64,000 nucleotides of DNA from contig NZ_CP029608.1 in the NCBI RefSeq assembly GCF_003352185.1, forward strand, positions 2,790,001-2,854,000. The letters run 5' to 3'. Numbering within the stretch: position 1 is the first letter of the stretch; every line of letters begins with the position of its first letter. Origin of the DNA: Pseudomonas kribbensis. Its GTDB lineage: Bacteria; Pseudomonadota; Gammaproteobacteria; Pseudomonadales; Pseudomonadaceae. The notes below the pieces were generated by a model. That model was not told the origin of the DNA. It searched no databases and was given only the letters and a program-made list of their open reading frames with translations. Position numbers and translations under genes: made by a program. Positions 7,752 through 15,510 of the stretch are shown here, piece by piece.

Positions 7752-8006
7752 ATGGGAAGTGAAGAAGTTCTGCAAAAATATAAAGACCTTCGAGATATTA
7801 TTGCTATATTAGGAATGGATGAGCTAAGTCAGGAGGATAGTTCGCAAGTTGCAAGAGCAAGAAAAACAATTAAATGTGCAGATGAAGTGCTGCAAGAGAT
7901 AGAAGCGGCTATTGACGCAGGTCGCGCCAAAGAAATAAAGATTGACGAAGTTATAGAAAAAGTGGCTCGAGAAGATCCACCCTGCCTAGAACCGACTCTT
8001 TACTGA
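7752..8006 (+). CDS. Small protein resembling the DELSEED region of F1-ATPase beta
   Basis: An 84-residue AT-rich gene with a good GAGGAGA Shine-Dalgarno 6 bases before the ATG. Residues about 4-35 strongly resemble the C-terminal helical domain of ATP synthase beta (AtpD): [19 protein letters not shown] then [12 protein letters not shown], against the family pattern [20 protein letters not shown]...VARAR. The remaining 50 residues (acidic/basic helix, [19 protein letters not shown]) do not look like AtpD. There is no nucleotide-binding domain, so it is not an ATPase. It is bracketed by RAYT-type repeat ends on both sides. It might touch the rotary shaft or be an unrelated domestication; its function is unknown. 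Confidence 0.7.
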   Translation: MGSEEVLQKYKDLRDIIAILGMDELSQEDSSQVARARKTIKCADEVLQEIEAAIDAGRAKEIKIDEVIEKVAREDPPCLEPTLY

Positions 8007-8041
8007 CTTTTTTGCATTCAAAAGTGCATTCAAAAGGTGCA

Positions 8042-8080
8042 TTCAAAAGGGGACAGATTTATTTATCGTCCCCTTTTGAA
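8042..8080. repeat. Solo RAYT-type hairpin
   Basis: Perfect inverted repeat TTCAAAAGGGGAC / GTCCCCTTTTGAA around AGATTTATTTATC, 35 bases after the DELSEED-like gene. It is preceded by two partial iterations of GCATTCAAAAG (8012-8040). It lies between convergent genes and could also act as a terminator for either. Confidence 0.85.
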
Positions 8081-8117
8081 GCTTTGTGGTAGCGAATATA
8101 AGCTCCACCGCTGCGGA

Positions 8118-8507
8118 TTACTCCGTCGGCACAACTTTATCCAACACTCGATTCACCGCCAGTTCCGCCAACATCACGACTTGCGCAATACCCTGCGCGG
8201 TCTTGCGGTGAGGACCCTGGAGCAGGTCGGCGAAGTTGTGCAGCATGACGTTGGCCGAACCGAGGGTTTCGACGGCGTCGACCAGCAGGGATTCGTTGTT
8301 GCTGGCCGGGTTGGTCTGGTAGAGGCGGTTGGGGGTGTAGGGCGCGGCCATCATGTGGGCTGTCATCGGGCCGAGGTGGTAGTCGAGGGCGCGGTTGGCG
8401 GCTTCGTTGAATTTCTTGGAGTCAGGGCATTCGTACGGCGAAGTTGGGTCGGTGATGCTGGCCGGTTCGGTGACCGGGGGATTTGGAGTTGCTTTGAACA
8501 TATTCAT
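8118..8507 (-). CDS. DUF6124 family protein
   Basis: A 129-residue protein typical of the Pseudomonas DUF6124 family: a short Pro/Thr-rich N-terminus beginning MFKATPNPP after an extra Met-Asn, then a helical region (about 30-129) with the NNESLLVDAVETLGSANVM segment. No signal peptide, membrane helix or catalytic motif. The ATG at 8507 has an AGGAAAAG Shine-Dalgarno. Family function is unknown. The roughly 500 bp upstream contain several hairpins and repeated TTTAGTAG words, suggesting RNA-level or structural regulation of this gene. Confidence 0.75.
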   Translation of the reverse strand: MNMFKATPNPPVTEPASITDPTSPYECPDSKKFNEAANRALDYHLGPMTAHMMAAPYTPNRLYQTNPASNNESLLVDAVETLGSANVMLHNFADLLQGPHRKTAQGIAQVVMLAELAVNRVLDKVVPTE

Positions 8508-8537
8508 TCTTTTCCTGTTTTGAAGCCGCCAGACCCG

Positions 8538-8730
8538 AGCTACTAAACAAGGGTGGAGGCAGCTGTGCGCAGGTTAGTAGACCGGGGAAAAGAAGAAAGC
8601 CGGCGTGCCCGAGGGCACCCTACGCACAGCCACCATCAAATCCAGGTATGGGAATACCTGACTGACAGAGACTTGTGCACTCTTCAAATACCAACGGGCT
8701 ACTAAACCCGATCACTGCGAATCAGTGACC
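8538..8730 (-). ncRNA. Candidate structured leader RNA upstream of DUF6124
   Basis: On the minus strand this region holds a series of hairpins: CACTG/CAGTG (8714-8727), CAGGTAT/ATACCTG with a 4-base loop (8643-8660), GTGCCC/GGGCAC (8605-8618), and a long-range pairing of CTGTGCGCAGG (about 8563-8573) with CCTACGCACAG (about 8619-8629, one mismatch). GTTTAGTAG-like words recur at 8540-8548 and 8698-8706, with a related TTAGTAG at 8574-8580. The density of pairing is beyond ordinary leader DNA. Whether it is transcribed is unknown. Confidence 0.4.
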
Positions 8731-9009
8731 CGATCCAAGTTACCGGCCGCCCCCAAGGCGCACAAGCCGGCGGATTCTGGCGTAGCCGTAGGCTCTGGCG
8801 CAAGGATTTGTGGGCAATTGCGCGTAACTCCAGGTGTCTTTAAACACACGCATCGAAACGTGTTTGGTGACCCACAAAACACTCTGAAACATTCGTCGGA
8901 ATCCACCCCAAAATCCGCCATGGCTTCAAACCCGCCGCCGTGTCTGTAAACTGGCCGCCCGAAACGGCGCGCGATGGCGCCGTCCTCACTGCCAGCGAAG
9001 GACTTTCCC
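8731..9009. other. Intergenic, no gene seen
   Basis: Region between the structured element and the RidA gene. It carries GGATTCTGGCGTAGCCG-like sequence and several short inverted words but no credible open frame with a Shine-Dalgarno. It should contain the divergent promoters for the DUF6124 and RidA genes; I could not place -35/-10 boxes with confidence. Confidence 0.4.
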
Positions 9010-9390
9010 ATGGCCAACCAAGACATCACCTACACCCCGGACCCGGATGCAGACTCGATCTCTTCGGACGTGACCGAATTCAACGGCATCCTGATGTCGA
9101 CCCAGATTCCGACCCGTGCCGACGGCAGCCTGGAACTGGGCGACATCACTGCGCAAAGCGAATGCACGTTGCAGGCGCTGAAAGTGGCGCTGGAAAAGGC
9201 CGGCAGTTCGATGGACCGCGTACTGCACCTGACCATTTACCTGACCGACATGGCTGATCGCGCTGCGTTCAACGAGGTGTACAAGCGCTTCTTCGCCAAG
9301 CCTTGGCCGGTGCGTGCGGCGGTTGGCGTGGCGGCGCTGGCGGTTGAAGGGATGAAGGTGGAAGTCACCGCGATGGCCGCCAAGGCCTGA
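9010..9390 (+). CDS. RidA family (YjgF/YER057c/UK114) protein
   Basis: A 126-residue protein of the Rid family, trimeric enzymes that hydrolyse reactive enamine/imine intermediates or stabilise proteins. The C-terminal signature PVRAAVGVAALAVEGMKVEV contains the conserved Arg (about R106) that binds the carboxylate of imine substrates in RidA. The segment HLTIYLTDMADRAAFNEVY is also typical. Start chosen at the ATG at 9010 (MANQDIT), with AAGGAC upstream; an earlier in-frame ATG at 8974 has no Shine-Dalgarno. Monocistronic by position. It may belong to a Rid1-3 subgroup and not be RidA proper, since the N-terminal half is less canonical. Confidence 0.85.
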   Translation: MANQDITYTPDPDADSISSDVTEFNGILMSTQIPTRADGSLELGDITAQSECTLQALKVALEKAGSSMDRVLHLTIYLTDMADRAAFNEVYKRFFAKPWPVRAAVGVAALAVEGMKVEVTAMAAKA

Positions 9391-9516
9391 GTTTGCGGTT
9401 TGGTTTGGCAGTTCTGCCCTGAGCAGGGCTGCCACCCGGCAGCACAGGCGTGCCGCCCACGCGTTTCGCGGCTACAATGCGCGCCTCGACCGTGACAGCC
9501 TGACTAAAAACTATAT

Positions 9517-11505
9517 ATGTCCTTGCCCAAACATCACCTGGAACTGCTCAGCCCCGCCCGTGACGTGGCCATCGCCCGCGAGGCCATCCTGCATGGCGCC
9601 GACGCGGTGTACATCGGCGGCCCGAGCTTCGGTGCGCGCCACAACGCGTGCAACGAGGTGAGCGAAATCGCCGAACTGGTGGAATTTGCCCGTCGCTATC
9701 ACGCGCGCATCTTCACCACCATCAACACCATCCTGCACGACAACGAACTGGAGCCGGCGCGCAAGCTGATCCATCAGTTGTACGACGCCGGCGTCGATGC
9801 GCTGATCGTCCAGGACCTGGGCGTGATGGAGCTGGACATTCCACCCATCGAGCTGCACGCCAGCACCCAGACCGATATCCGCACCCTTGAGCGGGCCAAG
9901 TTCCTCGATCAGGCCGGTTTCTCGCAACTGGTTCTGGCCCGTGAACTGAACCTCAAGGAAATCCGCGCAATCGCCGATGAAACCGATGCTGCCATCGAGT
10001 TCTTCATCCACGGCGCGTTGTGCGTGGCGTTTTCCGGTCAGTGCAACATTTCCCACGCGCAGACCGGGCGCAGCGCCAACCGTGGCGACTGCTCCCAGGC
10101 CTGCCGTCTGCCGTACACCCTGAAAGACGAAAAGGGTGGCGTGATCGCCTACGAAAAACACCTGCTGTCGATGAAGGACAACAACCAGAGCGCCAACATC
10201 CGCGCGCTGGTCGAGGCCGGTGTGCGTTCGTTCAAGATCGAAGGTCGCTACAAGGACATGGGCTATGTGAAGAACATCACCGCCTATTACCGCCAGCGCC
10301 TTGACGACGTGCTCAACGACCGCCCGGACCTGGCCCGCGCCTCCAGCGGCCGCACCGCGCATTTCTTCATGCCGGACCCGGAAAAGACCTTCCACCGTGG
10401 CAGCACCGACTACTTCGTCAGCGAGCGCAAGATCGACATCGGCGCGTTCGATTCGCCGACGTTCACCGGTCTGGCGGTGGGCACCGTCGAGAAAGTCGGC
10501 AAGCGTGACATGCAGGTCATCACCCACGAGCCGCTGTCCAACGGCGACGGCCTCAACGTGCTGGTCAAGCGCGAAGTGGTGGGTTTCCGCGCCAACATCG
10601 CCGAAGCCAAGGGCGAGTTCGAGGAAGAGGGCGAGAAGCGCTACCGCTACCGCGTCGAGCCGAACGAAATGCCGGAAGGCCTGTACAAGCTGCGCCCGAA
10701 CCATCCGCTGAACCGTAACCTCGACCACAACTGGCAGCAGGCCTTGCTCAAGACCTCCGCCGAGCGTCGTATCGGCGTGAGCTGGCTGGCGAAGCTGCGT
10801 GAAGAACGTCTGGAACTGACCGTGACCAGCGAAGAGGGCATCAGCGCCAGCGTTGCGCTGGACGGCCCGTTCGGCGTCGCCAACAAACCGGAACAGGCGC
10901 TGGAGACCTTGCACGATCTGCTCGGCCAGCTCGGCACCACCGAGTACCACGCGACCTCGATCAAACTGGATGCGCCACAAGCGTTCTTCATCCCGAACTC
11001 GCAGCTCAAGTCGTTGCGCCGTGAAGTGATCGAAGCGCTGACCGCCGCCCGCGTTGCCGCCCACCCACGCGGTTCGCGCAAGGCCGAGACCACGCCACCG
11101 CCGGTGTACCCGGAAGCTCACCTGTCGTTCCTGGCCAACGTGTACAACCAGAAGGCTCGTGACTTCTACCACCGTCACGGCGTGAAGCTGATCGACGCGG
11201 CGTACGAGGCTCACGAAGAGGCGGGCGAAGTGCCGGTGATGATCACCAAGCACTGCCTGCGGTTCTCCTTCAACCTGTGCCCGAAACAGGCCAAAGGCGT
11301 GACCGGCGTGAAAACCAAAGTCGCGCCGATGCAGCTGATTCACGGCGATGAAGTGCTGACCCTGAAGTTCGACTGCAAGCCGTGCGAAATGCACGTGATC
11401 GGCAAGATGAAGGGCCACATCCTGAATCTGCCGCAGCCGGGCAGCGTGGTGGGGCATATCAGCCCTGAAGACCTGATGAAGACCATTCCTCGGGCGCCGC
11501 ACTGA
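9517..11505 (+). CDS. rlhA: 23S rRNA 5-hydroxycytidine C2501 synthase RlhA (peptidase U32 family)
   Basis: A 662-residue U32-family protein matching E. coli RlhA (YdcP, 653 aa) in length and motifs from end to end: HHLELLSPARDVAIAREAI at the N-terminus, ELHASTQTDIRT, and the FFIHGALCVAFSGQC segment with the conserved Cys cluster CSQACRLPY. The C-terminal extension with NQKARDFYHRHGV, MITKHCLRFSFNLCPKQAK and FDCKPCEMHV distinguishes the long RlhA type from the shorter TrhP/YegQ. RlhA hydroxylates C2501 of 23S rRNA, an iron-dependent step fed by prephenate. The start ATG at 9517 follows an AT-rich leader. An intrinsic terminator follows. Confidence 0.92.
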   Translation: MSLPKHHLELLSPARDVAIAREAILHGADAVYIGGPSFGARHNACNEVSEIAELVEFARRYHARIFTTINTILHDNELEPARKLIHQLYDAGVDALIVQDLGVMELDIPPIELHASTQTDIRTLERAKFLDQAGFSQLVLARELNLKEIRAIADETDAAIEFFIHGALCVAFSGQCNISHAQTGRSANRGDCSQACRLPYTLKDEKGGVIAYEKHLLSMKDNNQSANIRALVEAGVRSFKIEGRYKDMGYVKNITAYYRQRLDDVLNDRPDLARASSGRTAHFFMPDPEKTFHRGSTDYFVSERKIDIGAFDSPTFTGLAVGTVEKVGKRDMQVITHEPLSNGDGLNVLVKREVVGFRANIAEAKGEFEEEGEKRYRYRVEPNEMPEGLYKLRPNHPLNRNLDHNWQQALLKTSAERRIGVSWLAKLREERLELTVTSEEGISASVALDGPFGVANKPEQALETLHDLLGQLGTTEYHATSIKLDAPQAFFIPNSQLKSLRREVIEALTAARVAAHPRGSRKAETTPPPVYPEAHLSFLANVYNQKARDFYHRHGVKLIDAAYEAHEEAGEVPVMITKHCLRFSFNLCPKQAKGVTGVKTKVAPMQLIHGDEVLTLKFDCKPCEMHVIGKMKGHILNLPQPGSVVGHISPEDLMKTIPRAPH

Positions 11506-11519
11506 TGTAACAGGCAATA

Positions 11520-11551
11520 AAAAACCGGTGACGAAAGTCACCGGTTTTTTT
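11520..11551 (+). terminator. Intrinsic terminator after rlhA
   Basis: Perfect hairpin AAAAACCGGTGAC-GAAA-GTCACCGGTTTTT followed by more Ts, 14 bases after the rlhA stop. The A-run on the left arm makes it bidirectional, so it also serves the convergent MFS gene ending at 11567. Confidence 0.92.
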
Positions 11552-11566
11552 ATGCCCGCCAGAAAC

Positions 11567-12877
11567 TCAACTGGCTTCGTAGCGCGATGCCGTTGACGGC
11601 GCCGCTTCGCCACTCAACGCATCGACCATCGGCGGATGCTCCTGCGCGGCCTGACGCAGATCCTCGGTCACCCGCAGCTCGGCGCCGGTCGGCGAGAACG
11701 TCGCTGCCGCCGCAAACGGCGCCGGGTTGGCCGGCACCGGACGTTTGCCGCGACGCCAGAAGAAAAACGTCACCATGGCCAGGTTGACCAGCGCGAAGGC
11801 CCAGAACAGGCCGGTTTCGCCGTGGGCGTTCATCGCCGGGGAGATCAGCAGCGGGCTCATCGCCGAGCCCAGCGAGTTGATCAGCAGCATGCCCTGAATC
11901 ATAGGCACCAGGGTTTCGACAGGCGCACGGTCGGCAGCGTGGCTGACGGCCACCGGGTACAGCGCGAACACGCCGCCGCCCAGCAGGAACAGCATCGCCG
12001 CGAGCATGGCCGAGGACAGCGGCACCAGCACGATCACCAGCGACAGCACGGTGCACGCGGCGCACAGCACGGTCAGCACTTGCAGGCGATCCTTGCGGTC
12101 GGACCAGCGCCCGACCGGGTATTGCAGGAGCATCGCGCCGAGGACCGTCCAGGCCATCATGCTGCCGACTTCGCCGACGTTCAGGCCGATGCGTTGCAGG
12201 TACAGCGGCAGCAGGGTGTAGATCGCCGCGATGGTGACGCCGGAGCCGAAGCAGCCGACCAGCCCGGTGGGCGATACGCCCAGCAGCGCCCGTGGCTTGA
12301 GCGGTTCGACCTGCTCCAGCAATGGCGAAACACGCGGCAGGATCACGATCGGCAGCACCGACAGGGTCGCCAGCATGCCAGCGACCATGAACGGCGCGGT
12401 ATCGCCCAGACCGGTGATTTTCCCCAAAAACGCCTGACCCAGCACGCCGGCGCCGTAAAGGACGATCATGTACAGCGCCAGCAGACGCCCGCGAATCTTC
12501 GCGTCACCGGCCAGCAGCAGCCAGCTCTCGATCACCAGAAATACGCCGACAGTGGCCCAGCCGTTGATCAGACGCAGCACAACCCAGCCCCAGGTGTCAT
12601 AAAACAGACCTTGCAGCAGGATGGTCGCGGCGATCAGCGAGGCGAAGCTGCTGTAGGCGCGGATATGGCCGATGCGCAGGATCAGCCGGTCATTGAAGAT
12701 CGCGCCAAGCGTCAGGCCGATGAAATAGGCCGAGGACACGATGCCGATCATCGTCGCCGATTCGCCGGCAGCGCCCAGGCGCAGGGTGGTCAAAGAAGAC
12801 AAAAAGCCGTTGCCCAGGGCAACAATGAACAGCCCGAGCAGGGGCGCCAGCGCCATGGCCAGCAAACGCGGTGTCAT
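11567..12877 (-). CDS. MFS transporter, YcaD-like
   Basis: A 436-residue 12-helix major facilitator resembling E. coli YcaD: an N-terminal half with IGIVSSAYFIGLTLG and VFLVIESWLLL, and the loop motif GRWSDRKDRLQVL in the second half. The last 50 or so residues are hydrophilic and probably cytoplasmic. Start chosen at the ATG at 12877 (MTPRLLAM) with a GAGG Shine-Dalgarno; the frame stays open further upstream but that part is Arg-rich and not membrane-like. Substrate unknown for this family. Confidence 0.82.
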   Translation of the reverse strand: MTPRLLAMALAPLLGLFIVALGNGFLSSLTTLRLGAAGESATMIGIVSSAYFIGLTLGAIFNDRLILRIGHIRAYSSFASLIAATILLQGLFYDTWGWVVLRLINGWATVGVFLVIESWLLLAGDAKIRGRLLALYMIVLYGAGVLGQAFLGKITGLGDTAPFMVAGMLATLSVLPIVILPRVSPLLEQVEPLKPRALLGVSPTGLVGCFGSGVTIAAIYTLLPLYLQRIGLNVGEVGSMMAWTVLGAMLLQYPVGRWSDRKDRLQVLTVLCAACTVLSLVIVLVPLSSAMLAAMLFLLGGGVFALYPVAVSHAADRAPVETLVPMIQGMLLINSLGSAMSPLLISPAMNAHGETGLFWAFALVNLAMVTFFFWRRGKRPVPANPAPFAAAATFSPTGAELRVTEDLRQAAQEHPPMVDALSGEAAPSTASRYEAS

Positions 12878-13247
12878 AAAAACCTCAAGTGATCGAACAG
12901 CGGAACGTGCGCCTCTGCGCATGCGAGTGCCAAGCCGAAGTGTGTTGAAGACAAACGACCGCCGAACGGGCAGGACGATTGAGCCTGGCGCACTTCGTGA
13001 AAGTGGCCGGCTGTTCAAACCTGAGGGTTGTCATGGCTGCGGGCAGGCGCCGTTCGGGCGACTGCAAGAGGAGGCGCGATTTTAAGCCTTGTGCGGCGTT
13101 TGCCAAGGTGCGGGCCCTGCGACGTTGGGACGCAGGCCGGATCGATAACGGCAGCGCATTCATTGCCCGGATGAAAAGTTGCTGTATCGATGCGGTTTCC
13201 CTCGTTAGCCTGTGCGGTCGAATCGCGATATTGATCCAGAGGCAATG
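12878..13247. other. Divergent intergenic region, no gene seen
   Basis: 370 bases between the divergent YcaD-like and YddG-like genes. An 89-codon frame at 12979-13248 runs through it, but it is Arg/Cys-rich, lacks a Shine-Dalgarno and ends on the next gene's start, so I do not call it. Promoters for both neighbours should lie here. Confidence 0.45.
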
Positions 13248-14144
13248 ATGCAGATAAGAGGCGAGCGTGCCGCCACGGCGTGCGGGCTGTTGGCGATTGT
13301 GTTGTGGAGTACTGCCGCCGGGTTGATCAGGGGCGTCAGTGAACATTTCGGCCCGCTCGGCGGGGCGGCGATGATTTACACCCTGGGGGCGATCCTGCTG
13401 GTGATGTTTCTCGGGCGACCGCGCCTTCGTTCCACGTCCACACTCTATCTCCTGCTCGGCAGTGCATTGTTCGTTGCCTATGAGGTGTGCCTGTCCCTGG
13501 CGCTGGGTTTTGCCAGTGACCGGCAACAGTCCATCGAACTGGGCGTGGTCAATTACCTGTGGCCGTGCCTGACCGTGGTGCTGGCGATTTTCATGAACGG
13601 GCAGAAGACCCGCTGGTTCATCGTTCCCGGCAGTGCGCTTGCGCTGTTCGGCATCCTCTGGGTGGTCAGCGGTCAGGGCCTGTCGCTGCCGGGGATCATC
13701 GCCAACGTCAATTCCAACCCGCTGAGTTACAGCCTGGCGCTGGCCTGTGCGATCACGTTTGCGCTGTATTGCAACGTCACGCGCCGCTACGCCAACGGGC
13801 AGAGTCTGGTGGTGCTGTTTTTCGTGCTGACGGCGATTGTGCTGTGGGTGAAGTGGAGCTTCAGCAGTGAACGGATTTCTGCCTTCACCCTGGGCAACTC
13901 CCTCGAACTGATCGCCACCGGCATTGCCATGGCCGGCGGATATGCGCTGTGGAACATCGGCATCCTGCGCGGCAATCTGACCTTGCTGGCCACTGCGTCC
14001 TACGGCGCACCGGTACTGTCGTCGGCGTTCGCCGCGCTGTGGCTGGGCGTCAGTTTGCAGATGCAGTTCTGGCAGGGCGCGGTGCTGGTGACCGTGGGTT
14101 CGCTGATCTGCTGGCAGGCGACACGGCAACGTCAGATCTCCTGA
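13248..14144 (+). CDS. yddG: Aromatic amino acid exporter YddG-like (DMT superfamily)
   Basis: A 298-residue drug/metabolite-transporter-superfamily protein with about ten helices in two EamA repeats. Features of YddG: an N-terminal CGLLAIVLWSTAAGLIRGVSE and ELGVVNYLWPCLTVV in the first half. E. coli YddG exports aromatic amino acids and paraquat-like compounds. Start: ATG at 13248 has AGAGG 5 bases upstream; the adjacent ATG at 13245 would leave only 2 bases. The gene is followed closely by the convergent Rieske gene. Substrate assignment is by family only. Confidence 0.8.
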   Translation: MQIRGERAATACGLLAIVLWSTAAGLIRGVSEHFGPLGGAAMIYTLGAILLVMFLGRPRLRSTSTLYLLLGSALFVAYEVCLSLALGFASDRQQSIELGVVNYLWPCLTVVLAIFMNGQKTRWFIVPGSALALFGILWVVSGQGLSLPGIIANVNSNPLSYSLALACAITFALYCNVTRRYANGQSLVVLFFVLTAIVLWVKWSFSSERISAFTLGNSLELIATGIAMAGGYALWNIGILRGNLTLLATASYGAPVLSSAFAALWLGVSLQMQFWQGAVLVTVGSLICWQATRQRQIS

Positions 14145-14171
14145 AAAACCCGCCGTTGCCGCGAATGCCAA

Positions 14172-15407
14172 TCAGCCTACGGACTTCAACGGAATCGGCC
14201 CCTTGAGCCGGTCCGTCATCGTGGCGCAGTACCAGTCATCGAACTGGCAGACGCCGGTTTCCGCCGTTTCCGAGTAGGGCCCCGGTTCATAGGACGGGGA
14301 CGTCACACCACGCTGGGTGCCTTCGACCAGTGTGCGGTCCTGATCGTTGGTGGCGACCCAGACTCTGGTCAGGCGATCGATGTCGTAGTCCACGCCTTCC
14401 ACCGCCGTGTCGGGCACCAGCCATTTGGTGGTGACCATGGTTTGCGTGGCGCTGATCGGCAACACCCGGAAGCTCAGCGCGTGGTCGCCGAGGAAGTGGT
14501 TCCAGGTGGACGGGTAATGGAAGTAGAGCAGGGCGCCGATGTCCGGCTCGGCGGTTTTGTCCAGGCGCCCGTTCACCGCAGGCTTGCCGTCCATGGTGTA
14601 GCTGACGGCCCCGGACGACAGCGGAATGCGGGTCATGCGGTACTGGCCGTTGATGTCCATCACCAGACGGCTCGGCAATCCGGCCTTCTCGCAGGTGTTC
14701 CAGTAGGCCGTCAGGTGCGGATCATCCTCGCCGCCGGCGCCGCCCACGGACGGGTTGTCGACGTAGGATTTCAGCAGTTCCGGGTGGGAGCCGTCGCAGT
14801 GGTAACACTCGCGGTTGTTCTCGAACACCAGTTTCCAGTTACCGTTCTCGATGATGGTCGACTCGAACGCCACTTTGCAGTGGTCCAGATAATGCGGGGC
14901 AATGAACGGGCTGACGGCCTTGCGAAAGCCTTCGAAGTCCGGCGCCCGGGTGGCGACGCAGACATAGATGTAGCTGTGCACGATCTCGCAATGCACGGAC
15001 TTGAGGTTGTATTGGGTCTTGTCGAAATCCTGGCCCATGTTGCCGGCGAACAGCAGGTTGCCGTCCAGCTCGTAGGTCCACTTGTGATAGGGACAGACCA
15101 TCTTCGCGACTTTGCCGTGCTCGTGTTCGCAGATCTTGGCGCCGCGATGGCGGCAGGCGTTGTGAAACGCCCGGACTTCGCCATCCTTGCCACGCACCAC
15201 GGCGACCGGGTAATCGCCGATCTGCAGGGTGAAGTACTGGCCGGGTTTGGAGATTTCGAAGGTGTGCCCGGCGAAAATCCAGTCCTTGTGCCAGATCTGT
15301 TCAAGGTCCTGGCGATAGACGTTTTCATCCTTGTAGAGGGCGCCCGGCAGCGAGTGCCAGGGTTTGCGCTGGGCGATCAGGTCAAACACGGTGTCTTTAT
15401 TGTTCAT
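14172..15407 (-). CDS. Rieske non-heme iron oxygenase, GbcA-like (betaine N-demethylase type)
   Basis: A 411-residue aromatic-ring-hydroxylating-type oxygenase alpha subunit. Rieske [2Fe-2S] ligands are C85, H87, C105 and H108 (CRHRGAKIC...CPYH), and the mononuclear iron site includes H203 and H208 in ENNRECYHCDGSHPE. The sequence resembles GbcA, which removes a methyl group from glycine betaine: shared blocks include CPYHKWTYELDGNLLFAG and TKWLVPDTAVEGVDYD. A ProVWX-type transporter nearby supports a quaternary-amine substrate. Start at the ATG at 15407 with a GAGG Shine-Dalgarno. No reductase partner gene is nearby, so electrons must come from elsewhere. The substrate is not necessarily glycine betaine. 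Confidence 0.83.
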   Translation of the reverse strand: MNNKDTVFDLIAQRKPWHSLPGALYKDENVYRQDLEQIWHKDWIFAGHTFEISKPGQYFTLQIGDYPVAVVRGKDGEVRAFHNACRHRGAKICEHEHGKVAKMVCPYHKWTYELDGNLLFAGNMGQDFDKTQYNLKSVHCEIVHSYIYVCVATRAPDFEGFRKAVSPFIAPHYLDHCKVAFESTIIENGNWKLVFENNRECYHCDGSHPELLKSYVDNPSVGGAGGEDDPHLTAYWNTCEKAGLPSRLVMDINGQYRMTRIPLSSGAVSYTMDGKPAVNGRLDKTAEPDIGALLYFHYPSTWNHFLGDHALSFRVLPISATQTMVTTKWLVPDTAVEGVDYDIDRLTRVWVATNDQDRTLVEGTQRGVTSPSYEPGPYSETAETGVCQFDDWYCATMTDRLKGPIPLKSVG

Positions 15408-15510
15408 TGTTATCCTCGTCATGCGCGTAGGGCCGGAACGGATTCCAGCCTATCTGTGCCGGGAAAGCCGTCACAAACGACATTTCCTGCGGGCAATCGA
15501 TGCGTTGAGG

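Noticed and set aside
9511-11613. 700-codon open frame opposite rlhA
   Set aside because: Long antisense frame produced by GC-rich codon bias; composition is rich in His, Arg and Gln, and rlhA matches a known family over its full length.
11636-12892. 418-codon frame opposite the YcaD-like gene
   Set aside because: Very rich in Gln, Arg and His, typical of an antisense shadow; the transporter on the other strand has clear helices.
12979-13248. 89-codon frame between the YcaD-like and YddG-like genes
   Set aside because: Overlaps the region expected to hold two promoters, is Arg/Cys-rich and has no Shine-Dalgarno.
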